Shown: positions 21,938 to 32,475 of the stretch, in pieces | Position numbering within the stretch: position 1 is the first letter of the stretch | Layout of the letters: every line of letters starts with the position of its first letter | DNA from: Talaromyces rugulosus | Lineage: Eukaryota; Ascomycota; Eurotiomycetes; Eurotiales; Trichocomaceae | Length of the DNA: 64,000 bases | NCBI RefSeq assembly: GCF_013368755.1 | Contig: NC_049565.1 | Coordinates: 310,001 to 374,000, forward strand | Direction: 5' to 3' | Position numbers and translations under genes: made by a program | The notes under the pieces: generated by a model | What the model saw: the letters and a program-made list of their open reading frames with translations, nothing else | Database searches by the model: none | What the model was told of the DNA's origin: nothing

Positions 21938-22189
21938 GCATTCCAGCCATATCGTACTTTAAGTACAATATAGTGTCCGTGGTGGATACTTCGGCTGTCG
22001 GTATCCGTCAACGCTATAAGGTTCGACACTCGGGCATCAACGGCCAATAACAAGCTACCAGCATAACTACACAGTACACGACCCAAGTTTAACGAAGAAT
22101 ATTGCATAAGCGGCGATAATTTGCCACTACAGTCTCGGCCTAGAAAAAAAGCAGCATCGCTCAGCTCCTCAGGAGCTTGGGTACTCTAG

Positions 22190-22201
22190 TTCGGAGCCGA
22201 A
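22190..22201. promoter_or_regulatory. inverted CGG element TTCGG-AG-CCGAA, copy 2
   Basis: Same 12 bp as copy 1, 115 bp upstream of the regulator start codon, followed by CGGTTCGGCGG. Candidate autoregulatory or operator site. Confidence 0.5.
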
Positions 22202-22315
22202 CGGTTCGGCGGCCCGGAAATTACATACATAGCGCTGGACAATCCTGACCTCGTTTCCACCGCCAGCTGCGTCCCCTTCTACTCACCACTGACAAGATTA
22301 TTTGTCCGGCTAAAG

Positions 22316-24903
22316 ATGTCTGGTGTCATCTCTCAAAAGATTGCACGCACTTGTGACTCTTGCAAGGTCCGCAAAGTCCGCTGCATCAGTATGTGCCACC
22401 CCCCGAGGCTTCCCCTTCACGCGAGAAAGCAAACAAAGCTAATGTGGATTATCCTCAGGGTCTAAGGGTGAGAATTCAGCACCATGTGATAACTGCACGG
22501 TAAATAGAGAACGATCCATGAGGGCTACTTCTTGGGCTGGCGCTAATGCATATCCGTAATGTAAATAGGCCCGAAATATACTATGCCACTTCAGCTACTT
22601 GAAGCAGCCCCGGAAACGAAAACTAGATCCTGATGCTGGTCAGTGATTATGTCGCTCTCTTTGACGATCTGTCGTCAACTCTTTCCAGATGGTTAATTTG
22701 TACATACAGGATTAAATGGGGAGCCTCACAGGCCATCTATATTACCAAAAATAAATGAGGCACCTTCGATAAGACTCTCGCAAACGCCCTGCGAGCCTGC
22801 GGCATCCCAACTGGGAACGAGCCTGCCCTCAATCTCAAATCCAAATAATGGTCAAGATCAGCCTTTACCCCAGCTTTATATTGATCTCCTTCTGTCGGAT
22901 CGTCGGGCACCTGCGGCTCATGGGAATGATACGTCTTCGACCAAGGTCAGTCTCGATAGGTGGCTTACAAAAGGGCCCTCTTTCCCATATCTCGAATTTG
23001 ACTGGCTAATCTTTACCTAGCTTACGGAAATGTTTGGGCACAGCTCAAACGTATCCTTGTTCTCCAATAGCAGAATCCGGTCATTGAATAGTCGGCTCGG
23101 ACATACAAAGTTGAATCAACTGATGCAACTAATTGACTCAGTTCTAAGCTCTAGGCTGAACAAAAGTCCCAGTCAAATGACTCAACTGTACAATTTGCGG
23201 CAACGAAACAAGGCTCCGCCAGCTATACCATGCACTCTTACAGCTTCTTATATCCGATGTAGGTAGGACCGTTCTGAGTCCGTACGAATGATTATGTGGC
23301 TTACTTGGGGAAAAAAACTCCCTGTAGCATTTTTTGAGCAGGTCCATCCGGTATATCCCTTCCTCGATCGACGACTCTTCGAGAAGAGAGCGCTTGAGCC
23401 ATCATCACAATCGTTGGCCAGGGTAGATGAAGTTTGGTTGGCATTGTATTATACCGTTCTAGCCATTGGCTGTCAATACAATGACGGTGGAAGTTTCGAC
23501 CGTGCCTGTGGGCCGGCGTGGAAGCTCTTTGAAATGGGACTGTCATATTTTCCGGACATTATAATGATGAAAGGGTCATTGGTCGCGGTGCAGGTATGAT
23601 CTTGTGGTTTGCATCGATGGGTTATTTTCCTCGTTAACGGTTTTTTTCTTCTTCTCCTTTTTTCAGGGATTGACTGCAATGGTATGTCAAACACCGTGGT
23701 AGGAGATATCTGAACCTGGGCTGACGTTGAATGACAGGCTATATTTTCGGCGAATATATCTGCATACCAATTCGAATCGCTACTGGTTGTGGAAGCGGCT
23801 AAAATGTGTCAGAGTTTGGGTTATAATAAAACTACAAGTAATATCCCAAATGCTAATGAGAATGAACGGCGCCGTACCTTTTGGGTGGTTTACTGTCTTG
23901 AAAAGACATCTTGCTTTATCACAGGGAGGACTTCAGTGGGTAACCCAGAATATTTTAAATAAAAGTTTAACATTTTTGATAACGCTGAAATTTTTTTTTT
24001 TCAATAGATCATCATGGACTCGGATATCGGCTGCCCAATTCCGTATGTTCCTGAATCGACATTTGGAGATTATGACTGGTTTCTCTCGCTGGCTCGATAT
24101 TCTCGATTGGTGTCTCGAATCTGCAGTAGCTTGTTCAGCGTCAGTTCTGGAGAGAATACAACAGGCAGCACCTATCACGGTTCAATTCATCAATTGATCA
24201 ATGAGCTGGAGGCCTGGAAACTGTCAATCCCAGAAAAATATCGGCCCGGCGAGCGGTTTTCTGGGCGTGGTCTGCCGGGAACATTGGAAATATCCATTGC
24301 TGTCAATACGCAGTATCTGTATTTCAATGCGCTCCTCACGCTTCTACGGATTTCACTATACGCTGGAGCCGGCAATGTGGCTCCGGCTCCGGACCAGCAA
24401 GAGACCAAGAAGAAGTTGATGAGGACGGCATGTTTAATATTGGATCTGACAAAGTACATCGAAGTAGAGGCTTATACTTCTCTATGGTATGTTGGAGTTT
24501 TTTTTTTTTTTCGCCAATAGTTCATGTTTTTCACTGACCAATATTAAACCCAAAAAAGGGTTCTAGCTTTGATGCCCATGTCCGCTTTATTTATCCTCTT
24601 CGATCTTGTCGTCCACAATCCAACACACCCTGAGACTAATAACAATTTGGCGCTCCTGGATGTTGCGAGTGGTCATTTTGGTCGTCTCGAGTACATCAGT
24701 GGCGGCATTCTACCGGGCTCACTGGTGTCTGAATTTGCCCATATCGCACGGGAGTATGTGCGTGATGTGCAACGAGGAGTTATCAATCGAAATGATAATA
24801 GCACACAGAGCAATAACATGACTGCCTCATCATCTGTTCCGTTGGACAATACCAACGCAGTAATGTTGAATGAACACTCATCCGAACCGAACATGCCTCC
24901 GAT

Positions 24904-24934
<31 letters not shown>

Positions 24935-25294
24935 CAAGGTCAAAACCCCTCATCTCCTAGTCACCGACCGGGTGTTTCTCGGTCCAAAACCACGGCCAAA
25001 TTTCAACCGTCAATGTCTCTCGGCCGATCTCCAGAGCAACAAAAACAGCGGTTGCAAGCTCAACAGGCACCAGTAACTTGTCCAGCGACACAGAGCCCGT
25101 TGGCCACGCAGCATGAGCCAGTTCGCACTGATCTCAGCACGGAATCGATATTTTTTCCTCTTGTGGACGACCCAACCTATCTGTTGTCCGGGAACGAAGA
25201 GGAAATGCAGCAACTGTTCGGTATTGATGTGATGGATCTTTTTGATTTTACAAACACATCGGCTGGTGGATTTGATAGGCCATGTATCGGATAG
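22316..25294 (+). CDS. Zn(II)2Cys6 fungal transcription factor
   Basis: Ten exons can be traced in frame: 22316-22388, 22459-22499, 22569-22638, 22710-22945, 23021-23258, 23328-23593, 23667-23681, 23738-23935, 24008-24486 and 24559-25294, giving 783 residues. The binuclear zinc cluster is spread over the first three exons: CDSCKVRKVRC, then APCDNC, then the sixth Cys in ARNILC, followed by basic KQPRKRK. The fungal-specific middle homology domain spans VHPVYPFLDR, VWLALYYTVLAIG, VEAAKMCQSLGY, ENERRRTFWVVYCLEK and IMDSDIGCPIP. The C-terminus is Ser/Gln-rich with an acidic tail. One exon has only 15 nt. It diverges from the ABC transporter and is probably the local regulator of the accessory block. 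Confidence 0.9.
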
Positions 25295-26568
25295 ACGGTG
25301 CCTTTGCTACTGGGGCCCATCGTTGCCTATACCGTCTACGGCACTAGCCAACGGGGTCATTCATTCTTTCAACTACGGCAATTCTGAGGATGTTGGTCTA
25401 GAAGTGTAGCTCTTCTCTGTCGTCACTGAAGACGTTATTATTGTATAGAGAGTATCCAACACCAAATACGGAATGGTCCATTCATGGGCATAGTATTGAA
25501 ATTTCTCAGTTGACATGTAAAAGCATACCGTGGACTAAACCGAGTTCGAAAGCCATGCAGTTCTTCAGTGAAGCGAGATCTCATTTTCAAAGGAGCGATG
25601 ATGAGACGCACTTGAAAGGGGCGGTGCGCGGCATCAGTCACCGTTGGAAAGGAGATACTGACTTGAAACCCGGGAAGTGGCGGCTGTAGCCCTAATGCCG
25701 CTGAGAAGCAGCTGCAATATGTAGAATACGGAAATGATATGCAGGGGAAGGGTTAAGACTCAGCGTGAAGACTCAACTGTAAAGAAATTCCCACGCTTGT
25801 TGTGGCTGTACTGCTCGTCGATCTTCTTTTCAGAGACTCAAGTGATCGACTGACTTGCTGTGGCTGCATACTGTGCGACTATTGATTCCATAATCCATTT
25901 CTCCCTTCTTCCGTCCGGACTACGGAGCCTCCGTAGTCAATCAATAGTTTAATCGTTACTTTGTATACTAACAGAGGCTTAGGTTGCGCGTAGTGGCGAG
26001 CGATAGTATGTACTGCATTGCGCACGCAGAACAGGAACACGCACAGGCGGCGGCATGCGTGGCCAATGGCACAGCGACAGCTCTGCACTGCAACACAGGC
26101 AGACACTTTTTATTGGGGCTTGGACGCTGATTACTCTCTGGATGCCTCAAACAGACCGAACACAGCCGGGTTTGTGGGGGAAGCGACTGCGGCCGGCGGA
26201 TTGAAGACTGCGCCACCAACCTGCTTGCGCCGGCGATGCGCGGATAGGATGGGGTAGACACAAGGATACAAGGATATAAGAATGCTGTCGGTTGTCCAGA
26301 ATAAAGAAGCAAGAAAGCAAACAAGAAAGCAAAAGAGCAGGAAAAAGTACATTGGCTGCTGCGGCTTATCGGTGGATCTCATCGCAACCGGATAAGAACA
26401 ATCATGACTGTGGCAACGACGCTCCTCTTCTCTCGCCCCAACACCATCACCACCACTTCCACCAACTCTCACTCTCACTCCCCCCACGGCAAATCTCTCA
26501 AGACAACCCAGTCTTCTCTCAATTACACCTCATCCACCAAACTATCTATTTCGAGAGACGCTGCCGCC
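25295..26568. promoter_or_regulatory. promoter and 5' leader of calcipressin gene
   Basis: No other gene seen. It includes a nested inverted repeat at 25878-25948. Short frames in 26018-26487 lie in the presumed leader. Confidence 0.45.
25878..25948. repeat. nested inverted repeat
   Basis: Outer arms ACTATTGATT (25878-25887) and AATCAATAGT (25939-25948) enclose an inner palindrome ACTACGGAG-C-CTCCGTAGT (25919-25937). It could form a cruciform or be a small decayed element or a protein-binding palindrome. Confidence 0.55.
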
Positions 26569-27483
26569 ATGGAGCCCGACCACACATCCTCCTCGCCACA
26601 CCTCTCCCGGTCGACGTCAACATCAACAACGTCCACATCGTCGTCCAGATCCAGGCCATCGCTGAGCCTGGACATGTCGAAACTGCCAGCCCTTCTCCAG
26701 CCCACATCGCCCAGCAACACCCTGATCATCACCGAACTGCACAACCTCCTCCTCTTCCAGCCGGCGTCTCTGGCCGCCATCCGCGAGGCCATCACCTCGA
26801 TCGCCCAGCTCAACTCGTTCTCGCCGCTGCCCAGCTTCCGTCGCATTGTCTGCTCGTTCCTCTCGACCGAGGATGCTGTCAAGGTGCGCCAGTATCTGGA
26901 GCGCTCGACCACCACCGTGTTTGACAATTCTGGCGTGCGCGCCCGCATCTACTTTGGCGAACGCACCCCCATCGAAAACAGCGAGGAGGCGAAGCGCAAG
27001 AAGCTGCTCGAAGCTCCGCAGGCCCAGAAGCTCTTCTTCATCAGCCCGCCGCCTAGCCCGCCGCACGGATGGGTCATGCGCAACGAAGATCCGCCCAATA
27101 AGGAAGTGCATGCGAGCGACCTCGCGGATGCGCTGGCCCGACTGGGCACGAGTGCGACTCAGAATGATATGGGAAATAATAACAACAACGATAACAACTA
27201 TAATAATGACCCTGTCTCGCCCGTCTCGGCGTCATCGGATAAAGAAGTTGCGCGAACGAGCTCGTGGCCGGCAGTGTCGGGATCCGGCGGTGCAGGACGC
27301 AGTCGCTCGAGCACGCTGATCTACCATCCGAGCGAGCATGGTGGGTCGCCCAATCTGCCGGCTGTCATGGTTGTAGATACGTCGATTGTGGACGAGGACG
27401 AGGACATGATGGATCTGGATGGAGAGCCCGGCCAGAAGATTATGGCGCATACGGCTCGGCCGCCGGTTGAGTTGATGCAGTAG
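26569..27483 (+). CDS. calcipressin (RCAN-type calcineurin regulator)
   Basis: Single exon, 304 residues from the ATG at 26569, which sits in an excellent context (GCCGCCATGG). An in-frame ATG at 26404 would add 55 Ser/Thr-rich residues. The protein has an RRM-like N-terminal region (NTLIITELHNLLLF, SFRRIVCSFLSTEDAVKVRQYLE, ARIYFGE) and the family hallmark FFISPPPSPPHGW, the calcineurin-docking ISPPxSPP motif. A poly-Asn run and an acidic tail (VDEDEDMMDLDGE) follow. Calcipressins bind the calcineurin catalytic subunit and tune Ca2+ stress signalling. Confidence 0.93.
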   Translation: MEPDHTSSSPHLSRSTSTSTTSTSSSRSRPSLSLDMSKLPALLQPTSPSNTLIITELHNLLLFQPASLAAIREAITSIAQLNSFSPLPSFRRIVCSFLSTEDAVKVRQYLERSTTTVFDNSGVRARIYFGERTPIENSEEAKRKKLLEAPQAQKLFFISPPPSPPHGWVMRNEDPPNKEVHASDLADALARLGTSATQNDMGNNNNNDNNYNNDPVSPVSASSDKEVARTSSWPAVSGSGGAGRSRSSTLIYHPSEHGGSPNLPAVMVVDTSIVDEDEDMMDLDGEPGQKIMAHTARPPVELMQ

Positions 27484-27726
27484 ATAACACCGTTAAGGAA
27501 TCATGGCGTTTGGTTTAGTTTCTTTGCATTGCATGTTGCTATCTGAGTGTGTATATGCATGGCATCATCAGCATTAGTTTGGGGCGTTTGTTGTTATTTT
27601 TTGGCTGCATATCGACTATCTAGGAGACGATAGATGGATAGAGGTAATACAATAATGAACATTTCAAGAGTGCTGCTTGTATAAATTGTAATACTTGTAT
27701 AAATTGTACTACTTGTATAAATTCAA

Positions 27727-29656
27727 TTAATCAAAAAGCACACAAGCACTCTTCCGCACCACGTCCACACCCAACACAGCCGCCAGCTCGCCCACGATCC
27801 CCTTGATGCTCTGGGCGCTGTGCAGGTCTGCATCCTCCCACCCGACTAGGTCAGACATGTGCACAAAGGAGCCGTGCACCAGCAGCAGCCAGTGGTCGAG
27901 GTCGAGCTGGCTGAGCACCTGGTCTGCGGTGAGCACACCGGGCATGTGGATGTCGAAGAGGGAGAGTTCCTCCTCGTTGGCGAGTTCGGGAACGGTTTCT
28001 TCTTCTTCTGACGATGAAGGATTGGCGCGGTCGTGGGAGAGCGAGACGTATTTGCGCTTGTCGAGTTTTTGGCTGAGTTCGCCGTCGAGAGGGTCCCAGG
28101 TCTTGCTTTCAGGGTCTGGTTGATTAGTGGTGTGTGTAGAAGAAGTTTTTGGTGGAAAGAGTTTACCGAGAATATACTGCGGTCTATACAAAGCCTTGTA
28201 GCGCATTTTCTGGCACGAGTGAATGTAATAACCTAAAAAAAAAAAAAAAATCAGTATTAAAAATTCAAAGCACTTGCATGGACAACTTACCCATGTAGTA
28301 ATGCTGATAATTCTCCTCCCTAGCCAGAACGATTTCTCGCAGTGCACTCAGTTTTCCGAATCCCCAGTCACCAAACTCGGGATCATAGCTTTTCGCTGTC
28401 AGATAATTTGATCATGTTTTTAACCAGCGAATAAAGCTTACAACAAGTACACCGAGCTCACGCCTTCGGGGAGCAAATCCAGCACGGCCACGGCAATGAG
28501 CCGGCCGTCGAGACGATAGCACTGGTGCCACGAGCCGATTTTCTTCTCGCCCGAGCCCTCCTTGGGCGAGTTTCTCGTCAAGCCAGTGCACAAGAAGCGC
28601 TTGAAATCAGCCGACTTCCATCTATCGGCTGACTCGTTGTGGATGGCTGCTTGATATTTGAGAAAGACCTCGTATCTAGGGAGTTGGGTCAGCTCAGCCC
28701 GCGGCCAAACAGATACAGAAACGGACCACGGACTTTCTTTGCGAGAGGGAGTCTCCCTCGATAGTGACCTCGAACTTGTGGGCAGGCTCAATGGGCTTTT
28801 TGGTCTTGGGGTCGATGGGTCGTGGCAGATTGGCATACTCGGAGGCATGGACTTCCTGGGCAAGGTCAAACCCCTGTTGTCGTTTTTTCTTCTCTCTGTT
28901 GATGTTCAGGTCAGACAGCAGAAAGAAATACGAGTTCTTGGCCACCGTACTCTCGAGTTTTAGGGGCCAGCATCGCGGCTTTGCGGATGTATTCCTGGCC
29001 CAGGACATATTTGTTCCACCGGTTGAGTGCTTTGCGCTGGTCGCGTCGCGGCTTGAAGTCGGCGGCTTGCAGCCTGGGGGCAGATGAGTATGTTGGTTTT
29101 CACTATAACGCTTTTCCTGAGGGTAATTACCTCATGGTATAGTGCGGACAGCATGATCGCCGCAGGTTCTGCTTGTAGTACAGAGTGCCGGAGCGTCTCC
29201 AGCCCTGGCAGAGCAGGGTCTCATAGTGCTCTGGGCGCACCGAGACGGAGCTGGCATAGTAGGCAGCGCTTCCATTGTCTGATTTGCAGTAGCCGCAGGA
29301 ATTGCGCTGGTAGCCTGCAGCCGTCAGTATGCAAGTGTGCAAATTGCAAATGGCTTCAAGTGTCTGAGAATGTATGTGTATAGTACGGTATGCTTGGCAG
29401 TGACAGCGATCATTACATAAGGCGACGCCGAAAGAGGGGCGACCAGGCACTCACAGCCCAGTGGATGCAGCACGAGGCGCGGTTCCAAACTCCGACTGGC
29501 CTGCTCGATCTGGGCTGATAAAATGCTGATGCTGTTGGAAGAGGCAGAGAGGGAGGACAAACGCACCCAGGGGCCGGAACAGCGACAGCGAGCGCGCTGT
29601 TTCGGCGTCGACCGCGGCAGACATGATAATAGCAGGATACCGCTATTCGCTGGCAC
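27727..29656 (-). CDS. ate1: arginyl-tRNA--protein transferase (ATE1)
   Basis: Multi-exon gene for the enzyme that transfers Arg to N-terminal Asp/Glu/oxidised Cys and so creates N-degrons. The N-terminal ATE domain has YQRNSCGYCKSD with the paired cysteines, then SSVSVRPEHYETLLCQGWRRSG and RSCCPHYTMRL. The C-terminal domain has KFEVT, YEVFLKYQAAIHNE, RLIAVAVLDLLPEGVSSVYL, YDPEFGDWGFGKLSALREI and YYIHSCQKMRYKA. The start is unsure. The frame that leads into CYQRNSCGYC is open back to an ATG at 29656, giving an unusually Ser/Arg-rich leader. The ATG at 29623 is in another frame and would need an extra intron. Introns lie at 29454-29315, after 29130, and further downstream. Confidence 0.88.
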
Positions 29657-30983
29657 ACGACGAAGAGGGCAGGGGATCAGATTCTCAATTGATGTTCCAG
29701 ACGCTGGATGTCGATGATCGAGTCAAGGCGAGCGGAGCAATTGTCGATGGCGATGGACGGATGGAGATGGAGGGGAAGATGAAGTCTTGGTCGGCTCCAC
29801 TCTCGACAAACAATAGCAAAATCATTCTTTTGACGGCTACTGTTATACGACGCTATACTGTTCTTTCAGATTATTATATCGAGATCCCCAATACCATGTA
29901 TGCACTATACACTAATAATTAATATGGCGTACTGTTGTTGGCAGCAAATATAACATTCCGCTCTCTTCCATCAATGCCATTCCATACATTGCAGTCAGTA
30001 TAGAGAAACAAGAAAACCAGATGTAATGTGTCATGTAGTATATACACTACTCATGCACGAGATCTCTGCTCCACCAGATCTGTTGGCAGCCTGCCATCCA
30101 GCAGCAGCACAACGTTGAACATGGAAACATGCGAATACGCGCAAATACGCAATAATACGCAAAAACACGCAGAATACCGGGTCGCCCGGTACCGACGGCG
30201 CTGGGCTTTGGTACCGAGTAATAAACGGTCAACAGCATCACGCCCTCACGATGCACGCAGAATCCACTAACGACAATCAAATCAGGCAAAAACTCTCTCT
30301 TCATACCATAGTCCAGTCAAGCCAGTTCCCCTCCATCCCCTCCGTCCCCACGTACGGCTTTAGCCTTTTTTTTTTTTTTTTTTTTCCCCTTCCCTTCCCT
30401 TCCCTTTGCTCCGTCCTCCGTCCCTCACTACTAAATTAAGTTAATTCTATATCCTGCCCTTCCTACTTTCCTCCGCCCTTTCACGATGTCTTCCTCACCC
30501 ATCGCCCTCAAAGGACTCCCGTCCACCGCGGGACTCATTGGGAAGACATAGCTTGTTGATGCTTCTATCCAGCTCGTAACACTCCTGCCTGCCCTCCCCG
30601 GTCGCTTCGTTCTTGGGTTTTTCTCGCTTCGCCCCCTCTCTCTCTCTCTCTCTGCTCCGCTGCTGCCGAGCTTCTCCCGACCAAACCTCAAGACATCAAA
30701 ACGCCAACTCTTCTTCTGGCCACTGGCCTGGCCGGTTGTCGGTTTTGTCCTTTTGCTGCTTCTCCTTTTTCCGTCTCTTTTTTCCTCTTCCTTTTCTTTC
30801 TTCTCTGCCGTCTCTTTAAAACCCGTCCCTGGTTCGACATCGTCCTCCGCCCCGCCAAACCATACGCGCACCGTCCCCCCGTGACAACCCTCGTTCTCGA
30901 CCTGGTGCGTGGGATCGCGATCAACTGCGATCAGTCGTTAGTATCGGGCTTCTTGCTGCTTCAAATTTCCATTCGCTGGCGAC
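29657..30983. promoter_or_regulatory. divergent promoter ATE1 / Nudix gene
   Basis: Contains strong pyrimidine tracts near the Nudix gene (T-run around 30370, CT-repeat about 30635-30653), as in fungal housekeeping promoters. Around 30125-30175 GCGCAAATACGCAATAATACGC-like short repeats occur. No gene seen. Confidence 0.45.
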
Positions 30984-31631
30984 ATGGCCGCCACGACGCA
31001 TTCCATGGAGTCCCGAGTCGGCCGAACTAATCAACGTGAGTCTGACGCACCCGCTGCATATTTTCTGGGGTCGCCCTGTCGGCCTGCAGACCTAGTCTCG
31101 ACTCTCTTTTTTTTTTTTCTCTTCTAGATGCTTCTTTCCAGATCATCCCTACAATTTGCGCAGAGATAAGATTGTCAAATGCTAATGTTTTCGCTACTCA
31201 TAGGATACGGTACCAAAGGCGAACGACTCGTGGCCGGCATTGTCCCCCTGTCCCCGGACAAAACCAAAGTCTTGATGATTCAATCTGCTGGGCCTGGAGG
31301 ATGGGTGTTGCCCAAGGGAGGCTGGGAGACCGACGAGCCGACTGCACAACAGGCCGCCCTGCGTGAAGCCTGGGAGGAGGCCGGCGTGGTGTGCACCGTG
31401 CTGCGAGATCTCGGACTCATTCCAGATATGCGACCGTATTCGCTGCTGACGACCCATGCGCCCAAGGCCTCGTATCAGTTCTTCGAGGCCATCGTCAACC
31501 GCGAAGAAGCACAGTGGCCCGAATCCCACAAGCGGAGACGGCAATGGGTCTCGTATACCCAGGCCGCGTCTGCCCTGGCGAATCGCCCCGAGCTGCTCGA
31601 AGCCTTGAATCGAAGCTCTCTCCGACGGTAG
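30984..31631 (+). CDS. aps1: Nudix hydrolase, diphosphoinositol polyphosphate phosphohydrolase type
   Basis: Two exons (30984-31035 and 31204-31631) encode 159 residues starting MAATTHSMESRVGRTNQ. The Nudix box appears as GGWETDEPTAQQAALREAWEEAG, preceded by GGWVLPKG; the REAWEEAG glutamates bind metal. Short basic-edged domain and length fit the DIPP/Aps1 group, which hydrolyses diphosphoinositol polyphosphates and diadenosine polyphosphates. The intron is 168 nt, long for this gene set, and its phase-1 join (C + GA = Arg) gives NQRYGTKGERLVAG. Confidence 0.88.
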
Positions 31632-32475
31632 TCTTTAGTTTCCAGCCGGAAAATCCAGCTGAATCGCCGACCACACTACTTTCTGTGGCCGGCCTATGAC
31701 GACCTGATATGACCGAGATGCCAGAAAAGTTGTTTCCGTCCCATCCTACTACTATATTATCCCTTGTTTTGTCCTTTTTTTTTTCTTCTCAGGGAGGTTT
31801 ACTGAAGTTCTTTTTACCGCTTGCATTATCTTCTTCGTTTTTTTTTTTTGTTTTCGTTCAGCATACGCCTGTTGGGATAGACGTTACACTATACGGCGGT
31901 CTTGATGCATGGAATACAAAATCCAGCATACTTTTTGAGGAGCCATGGCCAAAAGTCGGTGAAGATCTTGTCACAAAAATAACAGACAAGAGGGTGTCTC
32001 TTTGGCAGGCGTTCAGACATGAGTAGTCTTGGGTTAGAGCTCATCGTTGTACTTGACTCTTTTTTTTTTTTTGCTTCTGCTTTGCTGTCTGTCTGATCTG
32101 TCAGGGTCTGGCATAGTTGGGAGCTGATAGAAACCTGCTATGCTTTGGAGTATAAGCTGTAATCTGTAAATACTGTACTATGCACTGTACTTTATGCCAA
32201 GACGACCTGGGTGTTCCGTAGTGTATTGTATTGTATTATATTTATATTGCTGTTGTATTATATTATATTGCTATTTTATTATGTTTATTGCTATTATTAT
32301 TATATTTCATTAGATTTCTCCCAAGTTGCACATGTGCTTGATATAAGAATCGGAAGAGCCTCGTCCATATCGGGTTAGCGCGGTTGGCGGTCTTTTCGAT
32401 AACGCTCGCTGATTGTTTCTCTCTCTCTCTCTCCCCCTCAAGTCTCACCAGAGTCCACAAGATCAACAGCCCACC
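31632..32475. other. Nudix 3' flank / RPB3 promoter
   Basis: Several T-runs and TATT repeats (32220-32300), then a CT-repeat just before the RPB3 start. No gene seen. Confidence 0.45.

Larger units (their letters stand above)
21702..22315. promoter_or_regulatory. divergent promoter between ABC transporter and Zn2Cys6 regulator
   Basis: The 614-bp bidirectional region contains two identical 12-bp inverted elements, TTCGGAGCCGAA, at 21926-21937 and 22190-22201. The second is followed directly by CGGTTCGG, which adds a further everted half-site. CGG half-sites in inverted arrangement are typical targets of Zn2Cys6 dimers. Confidence 0.55.

Noticed and set aside
26292..27319. Long alternative-frame ORFs overlapping calcipressin
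   Set aside because: Compositionally biased shadows (Arg/His/Pro-rich) of the GC-rich calcipressin frame.
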